Counted from the first letter of the stretch, positions 1-12,563 are shown. The stretch is 64,000 nucleotides of DNA from Dryococelus australis (GCA_029891345.1 CM057003.1:10110209-10174208), one strand, 5' to 3'. Notes: generated by a model from the letters alone, not told the origin. Program-made: numbers and translations.

Positions 1-50
1 ATAATGTGAATATATTTTTCTTCAATAATACACTTATTACGATAAATAAT

Positions 51-53
51 GTA

Positions 54-89
<36 letters not shown>

Positions 90-156
90 ATAACATAATA
101 TACTATATATACTATATATATATATATAATATTATATATATAACACACAACCACAC

Positions 157-219
<63 letters not shown>
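51..219. repeat. (GT)n/(TA)n microsatellite
   Basis: A GT run (about 51-76) passes into AT runs, an imperfect TATA-rich stretch and a long pure TA run to 219. It is simple sequence with no coding content. Confidence 0.95.
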
Positions 220-221
<2 letters not shown>

Positions 222-816
222 CCTTTTCCGACAAAACGTTGTATTTCCAGAAAATTTATTTGCCGAGATACGATTATTTGCACAAACAACGATTTCGCAG
301 AAAATGTTTCAGTACATGTTCCTCTCAACCGTTTTAGTCACAGATCAATATAACGTTTTTGGGATTATCGTTTGTAACTGTACCGATACACAGCTTCGAT
401 CATATACTGGGACTAATAAACTCGTGCTTTCGGTTCATGTTTCTGTAATCAAACGTTTATAAAACTGCCTAATGTAATATTAACAACGAGCTTGGTTCAA
501 CTCACACCATTTTGCTGTCTGCGTCACCATTTTGCTGTCTGGTTACAAGCTGTCCCGTTCGTTATTTTTAATATTAACTTTCCAAAATAAGTGGTGGGCA
601 AGAAACTAGTCGCTGAGACAGGTTTGTACTCTGTTTTATTCATTTCATTGAGGTAATGATTTCTACTAAATGATTTTCAAGAAATTGTAATTTTGTTTTA
701 CATGTGCCTATAAAAACTGCCTAATGGTTAATTTCCAAACTATGGCCATATTATTATTAGCGATGAATAAAATTAACGTTCATAAATACGTACATTGAAT
801 TATATATATATATATT
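220..816. other. Non-coding, no feature recognised
   Basis: AT-rich single-copy-looking DNA. The only local structure is a short direct repeat of a CACCATTTTGCTGTCT motif near 508-540. No gene or element family was recognised. Confidence 0.6.
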
Positions 817-1230
817 CCATTCACGGTCACTTCATACTTTTATGAAGACCTGCAAAATTTCTACTTCCAGGAGAATCCTCCGCCCCATGCAAAAAAAGCT
901 TAACCGAGGTTTGAAAATGACATCAAAGGTACAACGCGCTACACTCGTGAGCACTCAGTGTAATAACATTTTGCATGATAACAATTTCTTAATAGCTATT
1001 ACCAACATAGCCTACCTATTTTCTCACTGTTTTCATTTGTATTAGTTGTAAGTAACATACTATTATCTATAAATAAAATATACAGTTTGACCAAAAAATA
1101 GGTGCTTTTATGATAGTAGAAGTGTAGATAGAACGCTTGTGATGCACGAAAAATTTAGGAAAGAACCAAACACGCCATAAACGGTGTGATTTTCCAAAGG
1201 TTTGATTCAACGAGTGTGAAGAAAGGAAAA
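817..1230 (+). mobile_element. MITE-like element, family 2, copy a
   Basis: It begins with an imperfect form of the family terminus (CCATTCACGG, then ACTTC), followed by the family landmarks: a TTCTACTTCCAGGA-type block, an AGCACTCAGTGTAATAACA block, an AACGCTTGTGATGCA block, and a right part ending near GTGTGAAGAAA. The same landmarks in the same order occur at 1815, 9421, 11892, 51796 (minus) and 54423, which is why this is called a dispersed family. No transposase is encoded. The ORF at 842-1045 is an accident of this repeat. The right terminus is not clear. Confidence 0.6.
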
Positions 1231-1814
1231 GTAGACAATAGCATCAAAGCAATACACTGTGATTATCCAAGAAATTTGTTGTATAAAACATATCAACCAA
1301 GTGACTTATGGGAAATATCGGCGAATTCTGCTCTTTCGGCAAGCAGAAACTTTACAGTGGGGTTCGTGAGGGAAACAAGAACGTTTTCTGATATCCTGTT
1401 GTAGTTTTCCGTTCTTGTTTGTTCGGCGTGATAGGCGTACACGTGAACCAGGCTTAATACGTGGCACACGCGAAGAGTTTCATATGACATTAAACTGGCC
1501 ATTTTTTAATTCGGGCCAAGTTTTTTTTTTTTTTGGGGGGATTTGAGTAACTTCATTTTTGGTTTTAGAAAAATCTGTTTTGTAAACACAGAAAACCCTG
1601 GAAGCGCTTTTATATGTTCTTTAACAATTTCTGATAAAATAAATTTAAAAAATTCTAGTGAATCTGATTTACGATGAAACTGTGGCTAGCATTGGACGTC
1701 TGCTTAAACAGTTGGCAATTTCCTCATTGAAGTGGCCACCCGACTGGGAAAGTCTGAGGCAAAGATATAAAATGGGAGAATCCGCAGGATCAGAAGAATT
1801 ATCATGAAAATCGT
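1231..1814. other. Non-coding, no feature recognised
   Basis: AT-rich DNA with a T14/G6 homopolymer block at about 1519-1540. Opposing short ORFs at 1186-1502 overlap each other and resemble nothing known. Confidence 0.5.
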
Positions 1815-2183
1815 CTGTGTACCCGAGACATATTCCTCCGCTTCTTGCAAACAGAGCTTATTTAAGTCTAGAAAATTACACGAAAGGACATCGCACCTAA
1901 TTCGTGCCTATCCAATTATAATAATATACTGCATGAAAACTATTTCTTACTAGGCGCTACCAAACCACATGTTTTCTCATTGTATCTGTTCATATTTACT
2001 ATAAATTATAATTTATAAATAAAATATTCCCATAGGTAAAACTTCAAATTAATGAAAAATAAGATACGTTTATATTAACATGTGTATAAAATGGTTGTGA
2101 TGAATGGCGAATCTAGGTAATAATTAAACACGTCATACATGGGGTGATTTGTCAAAGTTTTGATTAAAAAAGAATGAAGAAAC
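1815..2183 (+). mobile_element. MITE-like element, family 2, copy b (partial)
   Basis: It shares the block order of copy a (TATTCCTCCGC, AAAATTACAC, ACTATTTCTTACTAGGC, ACACGTCATACATGG, then AATGAAGAAA). The left terminus is degraded and no clean inverted repeat can be read, so this is a partial or old copy. Confidence 0.55.
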
Positions 2184-5100
2184 CATTAATAGGTTAAATC
2201 AGACAATTTATTGGCTTCTGTCGCAGTGAGAATTTTAAGTTATTATTCTTTATTTTTACTTATCTACACTGATTCACACAATCCAGTGCCTATTTATACA
2301 GTACCTAGCTGATTTTCCAGTTTAACCCTACCCAGTTTGTATCACATATTCTATCGCTCAATTGCTAAGGTAACATAGCAACAATACTGTTTAAACATAT
2401 ATTGTTAGCAAATAGAGAAATGGTATGGTCTTTCTAAAAATTATAGAAAGAAATAATTAAAACGGAAAAATGTTTGAACCGTATTCGTGGAACCGCATTC
2501 AGAAAAAGAAATTCAGCGTTGTTCTCAATTAAGTTGTTATCATTACAAATGTTCACTGGAATTAAATACTTTAAATTGGTCAAATATTTTTTCGTAACTT
2601 TCACACCAAACAAGCAAAAATACTGTGTTCTAAGACACGAAAAATTAGATTGATCTAGACGTTATCGAAATATCTTGATACTCTTCTGCGACATAGAGTT
2701 TTTCTTTTCCAGGGCCAATGTTTATTCCAGGCGTGTTAAATATAAACACTTCCGATATTGGTTATTAAATCTGTGTGATGCTTCGTTTGATATAACTCGG
2801 TTCTGAACCCAGGCCTACAAACTGACATCTAACTTTTGCTTGATATATGAAGTCAAGAAAAATCTCTAGTGTAAAGAGACCTCAATGGATACAACTCCAT
2901 TAAAGCAACACAAATCGTTATTTAAGAAATAGCTGATAATGTGTAATACATTTACTAAAAACCACGTAATTTACACGCTATGATCCCCTATTAAACGTTT
3001 GTAATGCACATTCGCCCTACAGGCAGGGTATTAATTTTTACGTCATCTTCCTTTAATTTTTTCCGTGTTACGCCAATTAGAGGGACGTCCTCTTAGCGGA
3101 TTAAACAAAGTAAATAAAAGAGAGTGGCTTTAATTGGAATCGGAATTCGCCTCTGTTTCGTTCCGATCGTTACGTAAAAAATAACGACCAAGAACTTCTA
3201 GGGTGTCTCCTGTTTTGACATTTAATTAAAACTCGCCTCGAAAATGTTCCGCAGTACTTCAGATGAGTGTTCATCCTGGTTCTGGCGGAATCTGAAGCAC
3301 ATCATTCGAATACAAATTGACCTAGTCCGGAGTATAATATTTCGTCACTTTTAATATTAATTTTCCTGTTCTTGAAATTATTGATGGGCAAATAAGAATA
3401 AAGTAATTATTTTGTCTTTGACCAAGTACATAAATATGAATGAATTCATGAGTTTTCAAGGCGTTTATGTTCTGGAAATCGCTCATTACAAGAGCAGGTT
3501 TATGTTATATGTGAATTACAGCAGAAACTAAGACAAACCATTATAAGATATGTCACTGAAATCTTGCTAAAGAATGACATACAATCGTATGGAAATAAAA
3601 CCCCAAACATTTTATTACTTTTCAAAATTAAAATGGCGTGTCTATACATTTTCCAAAATTATAGAATAATTCAAGAACTATAAATCGGTCTACCGATAAA
3701 AAAAAATTGAAATGAGTATTTTTTTGAGAACTAAAATCGCAAAATGGTTGCGATACTAGTGTATAGTGGAAATATAAAAAATACTTTTACTTTTCAAAAT
3801 GAAAACCCTTAAACACTTAAGGATATGTGACTTAAGTGTAATGGTTAGAAAATTAAGTTCCGGTAGTTACAGATATTATGTACGCACGTGAATTACAGCG
3901 AAAGCATTCCTTTCTCTTGCTCGCCAAAAAAATTGTCGGGAACCTAATTAGAAATGTATGTCTGAAGTAATTCCTTCGGCACATATGCATTTCCGAAGGT
4001 GGAGCTGAAACACTCTTGTATTGAAAAAATATTACAGAAATGCTTTGTAATGAAATACTTAACGTCTAGACAATCTGAAAATTAAATCGATTAGTAACTA
4101 GTGTGTTGACATCGTAAATAGTTTAAAGAAATGAATTGGTACCATCGATTAATTAATTAACTTGCGGCAACGTACTACCAGTTAGACATAATGGATAATT
4201 AATTTCCACGCAAGATTAATGAGAAAGGTCATCCTGTGTTATTACCCTAACGCCCAACGTTTTTAATGAATTGAATAATCGTACTTCTGGCGAAAAACTG
4301 AATCCCTGAAAGTATGAAACACTAATTAGATTAGTTTTAATGGATGTTAGCATAGGAGCACATTTAATACCCGCCCGAAAGGTAAAATTGTACTTCTCAT
4401 GAGAATGAGTTGGACATAGCATGCGTCAGGTTTCCACACTAATGCGTTAGCGAATGAAGCATATACGAATTCATACTTATCACTCGTGTATTTCAACGAC
4501 CCATACAGGTACACGTTTCACTTCGCATAATGATATCTCATCGCCAATTGTGTTTGCTAACGTGATGCCACCAAGCATTGGGTCTTGGCGTGATAACCAA
4601 GAGCAAATGTTTCGTTGACTTTGAAATTATGGTTAATATTTTGTCATTAAGAAACCAATTATGCTTCAAGATATGAAATAAATTTAACCTAAATGTGGTA
4701 ACCCCAGTTATTTCGTGGAATGACTGGATGACAATGAAGAGTTTTATAGTTGCAGCCGATCAGTTTTAATTAATTACTAGCCACCGGTCAGTGCATCATC
4801 TTCACTATATTTTCTGAACTTTTAGCAAGAAACAGAATGTTTGAAATAGCATTTTACAGATTTCAATAGCCCCATTATACCACAAGACATTCAGAAAACT
4901 GCCACGACATACTTTTTTCTTTTCAAGATTCGATAGCTGCAAGTTTGTCGGTGTTTTATATGTTACCAGAACACCTAGGAAATTTTCTATTTTATTACTA
5001 CTTATCTCTGGTTACATAAAACTTAATGTATACTAATTTGGACAAAATAATGAATATATGTACACTGACAATTTATTTATCTAAATTATTTGTTACATAA

Positions 5101-5740
5101 TCTAAAATACAATAAATATTTAGAGTGCAATTATTCCCTCAAAAATTAAAAAAATAAATTAATTAATTTAAGTGTAGTAATTTGAAACTTTTGATGCGAA
5201 ACATTTTGCTCGAACTAGAATACATAGTTTAACTTTTTTTCTCAATGTTGACTGTTCTACAGGTGGTGCGATCATTATCTGTTCGCTATTTCTTTACATA
5301 TTTTTAATGTCGATGAAATATTTCATTCAGGATGGAGAGCGAGAGAAATCATTATGATATTACCAGTTTTTGAGCAGTAAAATATATTCAGAATTCATTA
5401 TTAAAATTTCTTTTTCTCGAAAGGCATGCAATATCATTCATATGATTTCATTACCGTAATAATTAATTATTTAAAAATGCTACAGAAGCTATAGTAGCAC
5501 AAGAAGTCCAACGATAATCGTCTTTTGAATATAACAATAATTAAATAGTATTCTATGTCTTAACAAAATCAAATCTTCAAAAATAAATCGCAACAACTTT
5601 TAAGAGCAGTGCTGCCAAGTACATTAAGAATATGCGCCAATGATTCTCCACACACGCATCATTATTCCATAGCATTTTTAATATATTTTCTTCTTAACTA
5701 TTTGTATTCTTTACCTACACCTTTTGATTTATACATTCAC
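2184..5740. other. Long AT-rich non-coding stretch
   Basis: About 3.5 kb without a supportable gene, repeat or RNA. A less AT-biased patch at about 3030-3320 has several TAAT/ATTA-type cores and could be regulatory, but nothing in the sequence proves it. The short minus-strand ORF at 4216-4422 has no recognisable motif. Confidence 0.5.
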
Positions 5741-6255
5741 TTTGATCAATGTGTAAATTGTTGCTGTCCATTCGTCAATTTATTTTAATTTGTTGCTGCA
5801 TTCAATTTTCATTATATGAAAGTTATTATTATAGATATGTTTATTTATTTTAATGAGCTAAGATTCAATATGTTGTATTCCTCTCAGGTACTTTATAGGT
5901 TATGCACATTTATATTTATGATTGGTAATGCGTATTATGATACATTTTTTGTTATTGTAGATCAGTATTATTGTGCTATTTTAATTTTAGTTTCTTTAAA
6001 CATTGCCTTGTGTCTAGTCCTGCTCAAGATATGTACATAATATTAAACCACTGATTTCTTTCACATTTACTACTTTTTGAACTATCATATTTCTGTTTCG
6101 CCTCTTGTTAATGTAAGTATTATTCTTGTTCTTTATGTTTACTCATATGTACGCTGAGTTATACCTCGTTAAGTGTAAGAGAAGGCATTGAAGCCTTAAC
6201 TACGCCAGTATAAATAAAGTCGAAATAAATAAATAAACAAATAAATAAATATCTA
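5740..6255 (+). mobile_element. Probable 3' end of a truncated non-LTR retrotransposon
   Basis: The stretch ends with a block around 6165-6220 (GTAAGAGAAGGCATTGAAGC, then an AACTACGCC motif, then AATAAAGTCG), followed by a short tail of AAAT/AAAC repeats at about 6222-6252. A 3' block with this composition followed by an (AAAT)n tail is typical of 5'-truncated arthropod LINE insertions. No reverse transcriptase remains. The ORF at 5816-6040 is hydrophobic and Tyr-rich but matches nothing I know. The left boundary is a guess. Confidence 0.45.
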
Positions 6256-6364
6256 CAGAATTAAGATTTTCATAGGAATAATGCTTGAAAAAAGCATTGT
6301 TAAAAAAATTTCCGTCTTGTCTCCTTTCTTTTTTGTCTATGGGCTGTCCTCCATTCCTTCCATA

Positions 6365-9210
6365 AAGCCGTAGTGGCTCAGTGACTAGAGAACCCAATAG
6401 TGGGGCCGCAGTAGCTCAGTGGCTAGAGCACAGAATAGTGGGACCGTAGTAGCTCAGTGCCTAGAGAACCCAAATAGTGGGGCCGCGCTGGTCAGGGGCT
6501 AGAGCATCCAATAGTGGGACCGCAGTAGCTCAGTGCCTAGAAAACCCAAACAGTGGGGCCGCAGTAGCTCAGTGCCTAGAGAACCCAAACAGTGGGGCCG
6601 CAGTAGCTCAGTGGCTAGTGATTCCAATAGTGGGGCCGCAGTAGCTCAGTGCCTAGAGAACCCAAACAATGGGACCGCAGTAGCTCAGTGCCTAGAGAAC
6701 CCAAACAGTGGGGCCGCAGTAGCTCAGTGGCTAGTGATTCCAATAGTGGGGCCGCAGTAGCTCAGTGCCTAGAGAACCCAAATAGTGGGGCCGCGCTGGA
6801 CAGGGGATAGAGCACCCAATAGTGGGACCGCAGTAGCTCAGTGCCTAGAGAACCCAAATAGTAGGGCCGCGCTGGTCAGGGGCTAGAACAACCAATAGTG
6901 GGACCGTAGTAGCTCAGTGCCTAGAGAACCCAAATAGTGGGGCCGCGCTGGTCAGGGGCTAGAGCACCCAATAGTGGGACCGCAGTAGCTCAGTGCCTAG
7001 AGAACCCAAATAGTGGGGCCGCGCTGGTCAGGGGCTAGAGCACCCAATAATGGGACCGCAGTAGCTCAGTGCCTAGAGAACCCAAATAGTGGGGCCGCGC
7101 TGGACAGGGGATAGAGCACCCAATAGTGGGACCGCAGTAGCTCAGTGCCTAGAGAACCCAAATAGTAGGGCCGCGCTGGTCAGGGTCTAGAGCACCCAAT
7201 AGTGGGACCGCAGTAGCTCAGTGCCTAGACAACCAAATAGTGGGGCCGCTCTGGTCAGGGGCTAGAGCACCAAATAGTGGGACCGCAGTAGCTCAGTGCC
7301 TAGAGAACCCAAATAGTGGGGCCGCGCTGGTCAGACGCTAGAGCACCCAATAGTGGGACCGCAGTAGCTCAGTGCCTAGAGAACCCAAATAGTAGGGCCG
7401 CGCTGGTCAGGGGCTAGAGCACCCAATAGTGGGACCGCAGTAGCTCAGTGCCTAGAGAACCCAAATAGTAGGGCCGCGCTGGTCAGGGTCTAGAGCACCC
7501 AATAGTGGGACCGCAGTAGCTCAGTGCCTAGACAACCAAATAGTGGGGCCGCTCTGGTCAGGGGCTAGAGCACCAAATAGTGGGACCGCAGTAGCTCAGT
7601 GCCTAGAGAACCCAAATAGTGGGGCCGCGCTGGTCAGACGCTAGAGCACCCAATAGTGGGACCGCAGTAGCTCAGTGCCTAGAGAACCCAAATAGTAGGG
7701 CCGCGCTGGTCAGGGGCTAGAGCACCCAATAGTGGGACCGCAGTAGCTCAGTGCCTAGAGAACCCAAATAGTGGGGCCGCGCTGGTCAGGGGCTAGAGCA
7801 CCCAATAGTGGGACCGCAGTAGCTCAGTGCCTAGAGAACCCATATAGTGGGGCCGCGCTGGTCAGGGGATAGAGCACCCAATAGTGGGACCGCAGTAGCT
7901 CAATGCCTAGAGAACCCAAATAGTGGGGCCGCGCTGGTCAGGGGATAGAGCACCCAATAGTGGGACCGCAGTAGCTCAGTGCCTAGAGAACCCAAATAGT
8001 GGGGCCGCGCTGGTCAGGTGCTAGAGCACCAAATAGTGGGACCGCAGTAGCTCAGTGCCTAGAGAACCCAAATAGTGGGGCCGCGCTGGACAGGGGATAG
8101 AGCACCCAATAGTGGGACCGCAGTAGCTCAGTGCCTAGAGAACCCAAATAGTAGGGCCGCGCTGGTCAGGGGCTAGAGCAACCAATAGTGGGATCGTAGT
8201 AGCTCAGTGCCTAGAGAACCCAAATAGTGGGGCCGCGCTGGTCAGGGGCTAGAGCACCCAATAGTGGGACCGCAGTAGCTCAGTGCCTAGAGAACCCAAA
8301 TAGTGGGGCCGCGCTGGACAGGGGATAGAGCACCCAATAGTGGGACCGCAGTAGCTCAGTGCCTAGAGAACCCAAATAGTAGGGCCGCGCTGGTTAGGGG
8401 CTAGAGCACCCAATAGTGGGACCGAAGTAGCTCAGTGCCTAGAGAACCCAAATAGTAGGGCCGCGCTGGTCAGGGTCTAGAGCACCCAATAGTGGGACCG
8501 CAGTAGCTCAGTGCCTAGAGAACCCAAATAGTGGGGCCGCGCTGGTCAGGGGCTAGAGCACCCAATAGTGGGACCGCAGTAGCTCAGTGCCTAGACAACC
8601 AAATAGTGGGGCCGCTCTGGTCAGGGGCTAGAGCACCAAATAGTGGGACCGCAGTAGCTCAGTGCCTAGAGAACCCAAATAGTGGGGCCGCGCTGGTCAG
8701 GGGATAGAGCACCCAATAGTGGGACCGCAGTAGCTCAGTGCCTAGAGAACCCAAATAGTAGGGCCGCGCTGGTCAGGGGCTAGAGCACCCAATAGTGGGA
8801 CCGCAGTAGCTCAGTGCCTAGACAACCAAATTGTGGGGCCGCGCTGGTCAGGGGCTAGAGCACCAAATAGTGGGACCGCAGTAGCTCAGTGCCTAGAGAA
8901 CCCAAATAGTGGGGCCGCGCTGGTCAGAGGATAGAACACCCAATAGTGGGACCGCAGTAGCTCAGTGCCTAGAGTACCCAAATATGGGGCCGCGCTGGTT
9001 AGGGGCTAGAGCACCCAATAGTGGGACCGCTGTAGCTCAGTGCCTAGAGAACCCAAATAGTGGGTCCGCGCTGGTCAGGGGCTAGAGCACCCAATATTGA
9101 GGCCGCAGCTGGTCAGGCGTTAGAGCACCCAATAGTGGGGCCGCAGTATCTCAGTGTCTAGAGCACCCAAAAAAGGGGCCGCAGTAGCTCAGTGGCTAGA
9201 TAACCCAATA
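6365..9210. repeat. 2.8-kb minisatellite with tRNA box-A-like units
   Basis: A near-perfect tandem array. The main unit is about 76 bp and is a dimer of two diverged half-units. Half A starts GGGACCGCAGTAGCTCAGTG and runs about 39 bp. Half B starts GGGGCCGCGCTGGTCAGG and runs about 37 bp. Both end in an AATAGT-type junction. The ends of the array (6365-6780 and 9100-9210) are built of simpler half-units with TAGCTCAGTGGCTAGAG. This core matches a tRNA 5' half with the Pol III box A (TRGYNNANNNG). No box B or complete tRNA is present, so these are not tRNA genes. A block of about 303 bp (roughly 7141-7440) is repeated almost exactly at 7444-7743, marked by private variants (CAGGGTC, GCTCTGGTC, CAGACGC), showing recent block duplication. 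ORFs across the array are artefacts. Confidence 0.93.
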
Positions 9211-9420
9211 TAAACGTGGCTAGGTCAATTAAATATCCTTAATATCATTCTAAAATAAAACATGTGCGAAGCGATGTCAGGGTGGAATTTATTTACTGCA
9301 TTAAACCTGAAAGAGAAGATATTAATATTTTAAACATAAAAAATTAATTAAACTATGGTGGGCTTAATTTTAATAACTTTACAATATTATCATGCGAACG
9401 AAGTCGCACGGGACAGCTAG
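9211..9420 (+). mobile_element. Helitron-like 3' end
   Basis: The segment right of the minisatellite ends with a hairpin (TGCGA at 9393-9397 pairing with TCGCA at 9404-9408), a 12-base spacer ending CTAG at 9417-9420, then T. A short hairpin just upstream of a CTAR terminus with a following T is the Helitron 3' signature. It suggests that the minisatellite at 6365-9210 lies inside a non-autonomous Helitron-like element. Its 5' end was not located and no Rep/helicase is present. Confidence 0.5.
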
Positions 9421-9606
9421 TTATAAATAAAATATTATAAATTATAAAGAATGTATTGATAAACTACAAATTTTAAGGTAACATTATACACTTTTATGTT
9501 AAGAGAGGTATAAAACGCTTGTCGTACATGGCATATCAAGGAATTAACCTAAAACGTCAATCATGGGTAATTTTTGAAAGGTTTGATTCAAAAAGTGTGA
9601 AGAAAT
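9421..9606 (+). mobile_element. MITE-like element, family 2, copy c (right half only)
   Basis: Directly after the Helitron-like terminus the sequence matches the right half of family 2: a TATAAAACGCTTGT block, a variant of the CACGCCATACATGG block, and a GTGTGAAGAAA end. The left half is missing, consistent with the Helitron-like element having landed in or next to it. Confidence 0.5.
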
Positions 9607-11885
9607 CGAGAATAGACTATACATAGAATTTTCTTCGAGTATGCCTAGTCCGTGAGCTTTGTTATCCTTCCTTCGAGTTTACAACATAAAGGAATTGTAA
9701 CTAAACCTTAAAAAAAAACTAACACAGCAAATATATTTTGAAGTAAGCAAAAAATAATAATCTTATAAAACCTTCAGCTTTGTACAGTACCGCTGGATGT
9801 AAAGCAGTTGTATTATTAAAAATGTACTTGCATCGATGATGAAATGCTGTGAACTCCTCATAGTATCACAGAAATCCGGGATCTTTGGTGATAAAATGAG
9901 GAATTTCGTAACCAAATATTGGAAAAATACCTGCTCAAAATACGCATATTTTAATACAAGCACTGACTTACATGCTCCTTGTACAGTAGGCAGTGTTGTA
10001 ACAATCGTAATAGTCGTCTTAATTTTGTACTGAACGTGTGGCGTTTAAGTTTACGAACGTTGATATATTAGTTTACTTTACGAAGAGAAGATAAGCTTGT
10101 GAGTTAAGCCTTTTATCTTTGTGTCTGTGCACGTGTGTGTCCCCAGCATCTTTTGAACCTGTTCACCGATTTTGAACAAACTTGGCATAACTTCATGCAG
10201 TTAGTAAGGAGACAAGACTAAAATATTTTTTACCACACTGGGTGCTTATTATAAAAATGGTAGCTATTATCGTAGCAATTGGAATATTTTGGATGCTCCA
10301 AAATATTTTAGAAACAATTCTACTGATTTAAGCCAGGTTTGTTACCCTGAGCGGACTCATAACTCACAGCAATAAATGCAGAAACCCATGTTCTGTTTGG
10401 TTCAAAATTTTGAATAATAATAATTATTATTCCCTGCGTCATATCTCGGGAAATTCTCAGTCTGTTTCCGTAAAGTCTGGCACGTAAGTAGTCATGCAAT
10501 AATAATTTACATTTAATAAACTACATAACCGAAAGTATGCATATTACAAAACTGATAGTACTATTAAAAATATACTGTTGTACGTAAATTTTAATTAACT
10601 AGGTCAATTTGTAAATGGTCTCCACGTTACAACTTGATTTACAAACTGAATCTATGGGAAAAAAGTGATATTAATCCAAGTGTATGCTGGCAGTTCCTCT
10701 GCTGTGCTTTAAACATGCTAAATTATAAATTTGGTCTGACGTGTTGATATGTCACCTCCAAAATTTAAACTTAATATCACTGTTTAGTATATTGTCAACC
10801 ACATTATGGTTACCAGCATGAGTTAAATTAGTTAAGTGGCGCCGATATATGACATTTTAATACTAACAAAGTAACACCTGCGTTTTGAAAATAAAATTTT
10901 GATGGCGCTGCCTCCAAAAAAAGATTGCTATATACTAACAGCTTATTTCAGGAGATACTCGAATAACTGATGAAATTTAGTAAAGTAAATGTGTAGCAGA
11001 AAGAAGATTTATTATTCATATAACTAAGTTATATTTTAGTTTCCATTTTATCAACATAAGGATTAGAATAAACACATTAATTACGTATATTTTTCCTAAC
11101 AATTTCAAAATTGCACGAAGAACAACACATGAATAAATCCATCGGATCCGCGGCAATGTTTATTTTACATAATACCGAAGGAAGCAAAATGAGTAGAGTA
11201 AAACCAAGAAAGGTTTGCGGGGTGTCGTGTGTTATCAGATATTAAGCGAATTGTTTTTAATCACGTGGTTCGTCGTAGTGATATTTTTGCTAACAGAGAC
11301 GCATATTACCATATGCCTCACTCTAACCACTCATATTGCCCCCTCCCCCCTCGCGTCGTCATACAGCAGAGGAATTGAAATGTCTCCTTTCATTTCCTGC
11401 AGCAGCTTCCAGGCGGTTATATTTCTTACGAGCTTGCATAATCCGCAAGATGCCGCACTGAGGATCCCGCGAGTGATCAAATGTGAATCCATTAGCATGC
11501 AGTAACCGGAAGATTTAATTTCAGAATTTCCCGATACTCAAGCTGACGTTTCTCATTCATCTCGGGTCGCGTAGTTGCGCTGGCCCGGCGCCCGAGTCTA
11601 CAGAACGCGGTTATCTCCTTCCGGAATTCGACAGCACCTCCCCGGGGACGATAATTGGATCGGATTAGATGCGGCGGTGCGAGAAGCCACCAAACTTTGA
11701 CGCCTCGATCTAGTTGGGGACCAGAAGCTCCGGGTTTTCACTGCGGAGAGAAGAAAAGGGAAAGCATTCAATGACTGGGGCGATGGTATCAACCGAACGC
11801 ACAAGGACGAGAAGTAAAATGGGCCTAACCGACGAAAGTGGCTGCGAATCCCACGTGTCACTGAAGAGCTAGCTTTCGGACATAG
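9607..11885. other. Non-coding stretch with a GC-richer patch
   Basis: No gene recognised. Around 10110-10270 there is text of the kind seen in dispersed arthropod repeats (GTGTCTGTGCACGTGTGTGT, then TTTTGAACCTGTTCACCG). The patch at about 11330-11880 is GC-richer with short ORFs on both strands and no domain. It could be an exon-free CpG-rich element or an old repeat. Confidence 0.4.
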
Positions 11886-11891
11886 CGGTCA

Positions 11892-12563
11892 GTATAATCC
11901 ATCCACGCCTACTTCCAACTTTTCTGAAGCCCTGCTAAAAAGTTCTACTTCCAGGATATTCCTCCGCCTCAAGCCAACAAAGCTTAGACGCGTCTAGAAA
12001 ATTACACAAAAGAATGGGCCACGGTGGCTGTGCGGTTAGCCTGCCCACCTCTTACCTAGGCGATCCGGGCTCAATTCCGGGCCGGGCCACTCCGGATTTT
12101 CTCATGTGGGAATCGTGCCTGGACGATGCCATTTGTCGGCGGGTTTTCTCAGGGATCTCCCACTTCCCCCACCCTATCATTCCGGCGCCCCTCCATACTC
12201 ACCTCAATCATCCTCATCGGCTCTCAATACCTCGATGTTAAGAGTCGCCCAGATCTCTTCACTCACTACACCAAAGAAACCACGCACCGAATTCATGAGC
12301 ACTCAGTGTCATAACATTTTGAGTAAGAACTATTTCTTACTAGGCATTATCAACACACATATTTTCTCCCTGTTTTTATTGGCAATATTTATAAGTTAAG
12401 TATAACAAATTATATATAAAAATTTTCCGAAAACAAGGTAATTTTATTTTGACACAAGTATAAAACGCTTGTGACAAATAACATATTTAAAAACCAAACA
12501 AACACGCCATGCATGGTGGGGTGGTTTTTCTAAGGTTCTATTAGAAATGTTTGAAGATACATG
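11892..12563 (+). mobile_element. MITE-like element, family 2, copy d, split by a SINE
   Basis: It begins with ATCCATCCACG and a CTTTTCTGAAGCCCTGCT block that matches the terminal repeat seen inverted at 52530-52596. The left half runs to 12014, a SINE follows, and the element resumes at 12279 with GAGCACTCAGTGTCATAAC and continues to about 12563. The interruption shows the MITE is older than the SINE. Confidence 0.65.
12015..12266 (+). mobile_element. tRNA-derived SINE, family S1, copy a, with 12-bp TSD
   Basis: The head resembles a tRNA: a GGGCCACGGTGGCTGTGCGG box-A region, then a GGGCTCAATTCCGGGCC box-B region. The body has the family landmarks CTCCGGATTTTC, a GGGAATCGTGCC block, CGGCGGGTTTTCTC, CATTCCGGCGCCCCTCC and CTCATCGGCTCTCAA, and ends in CTCTTCACTCAC. 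Flanking duplications TACACAAAAGAA (12003-12014) and TACACCAAAGAA (12267-12278) match 11 of 12, as expected for LINE-mediated insertion. Other S1 copies lie at 17391, 52973, 58704 and 61258 (plus) and 23300, 51090 and 62310 (minus). Confidence 0.85.

Noticed and set aside
5816-6040. Possible small membrane protein
   Set aside because: Hydrophobicity comes from TTT/ATT-rich DNA. It sits in a LINE-like 3' region and has no recognisable family.
6533-6760. Protein-coding repeat ORF
   Set aside because: The frame is open only because the minisatellite lacks stops in that phase for a few units. The 76-bp period shifts frame.
6365-9210. A cluster of tRNA genes
   Set aside because: Units resemble only a tRNA 5' half (box A). 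There is no box B, anticodon arm or 3' half, and the unit is about 38 bp.
12014-12399. Three overlapping ORFs
   Set aside because: They are read from the SINE and MITE. Similar Pro-rich frames appear in the other S1 copies at 17409, 52896, 58695 and 61230.
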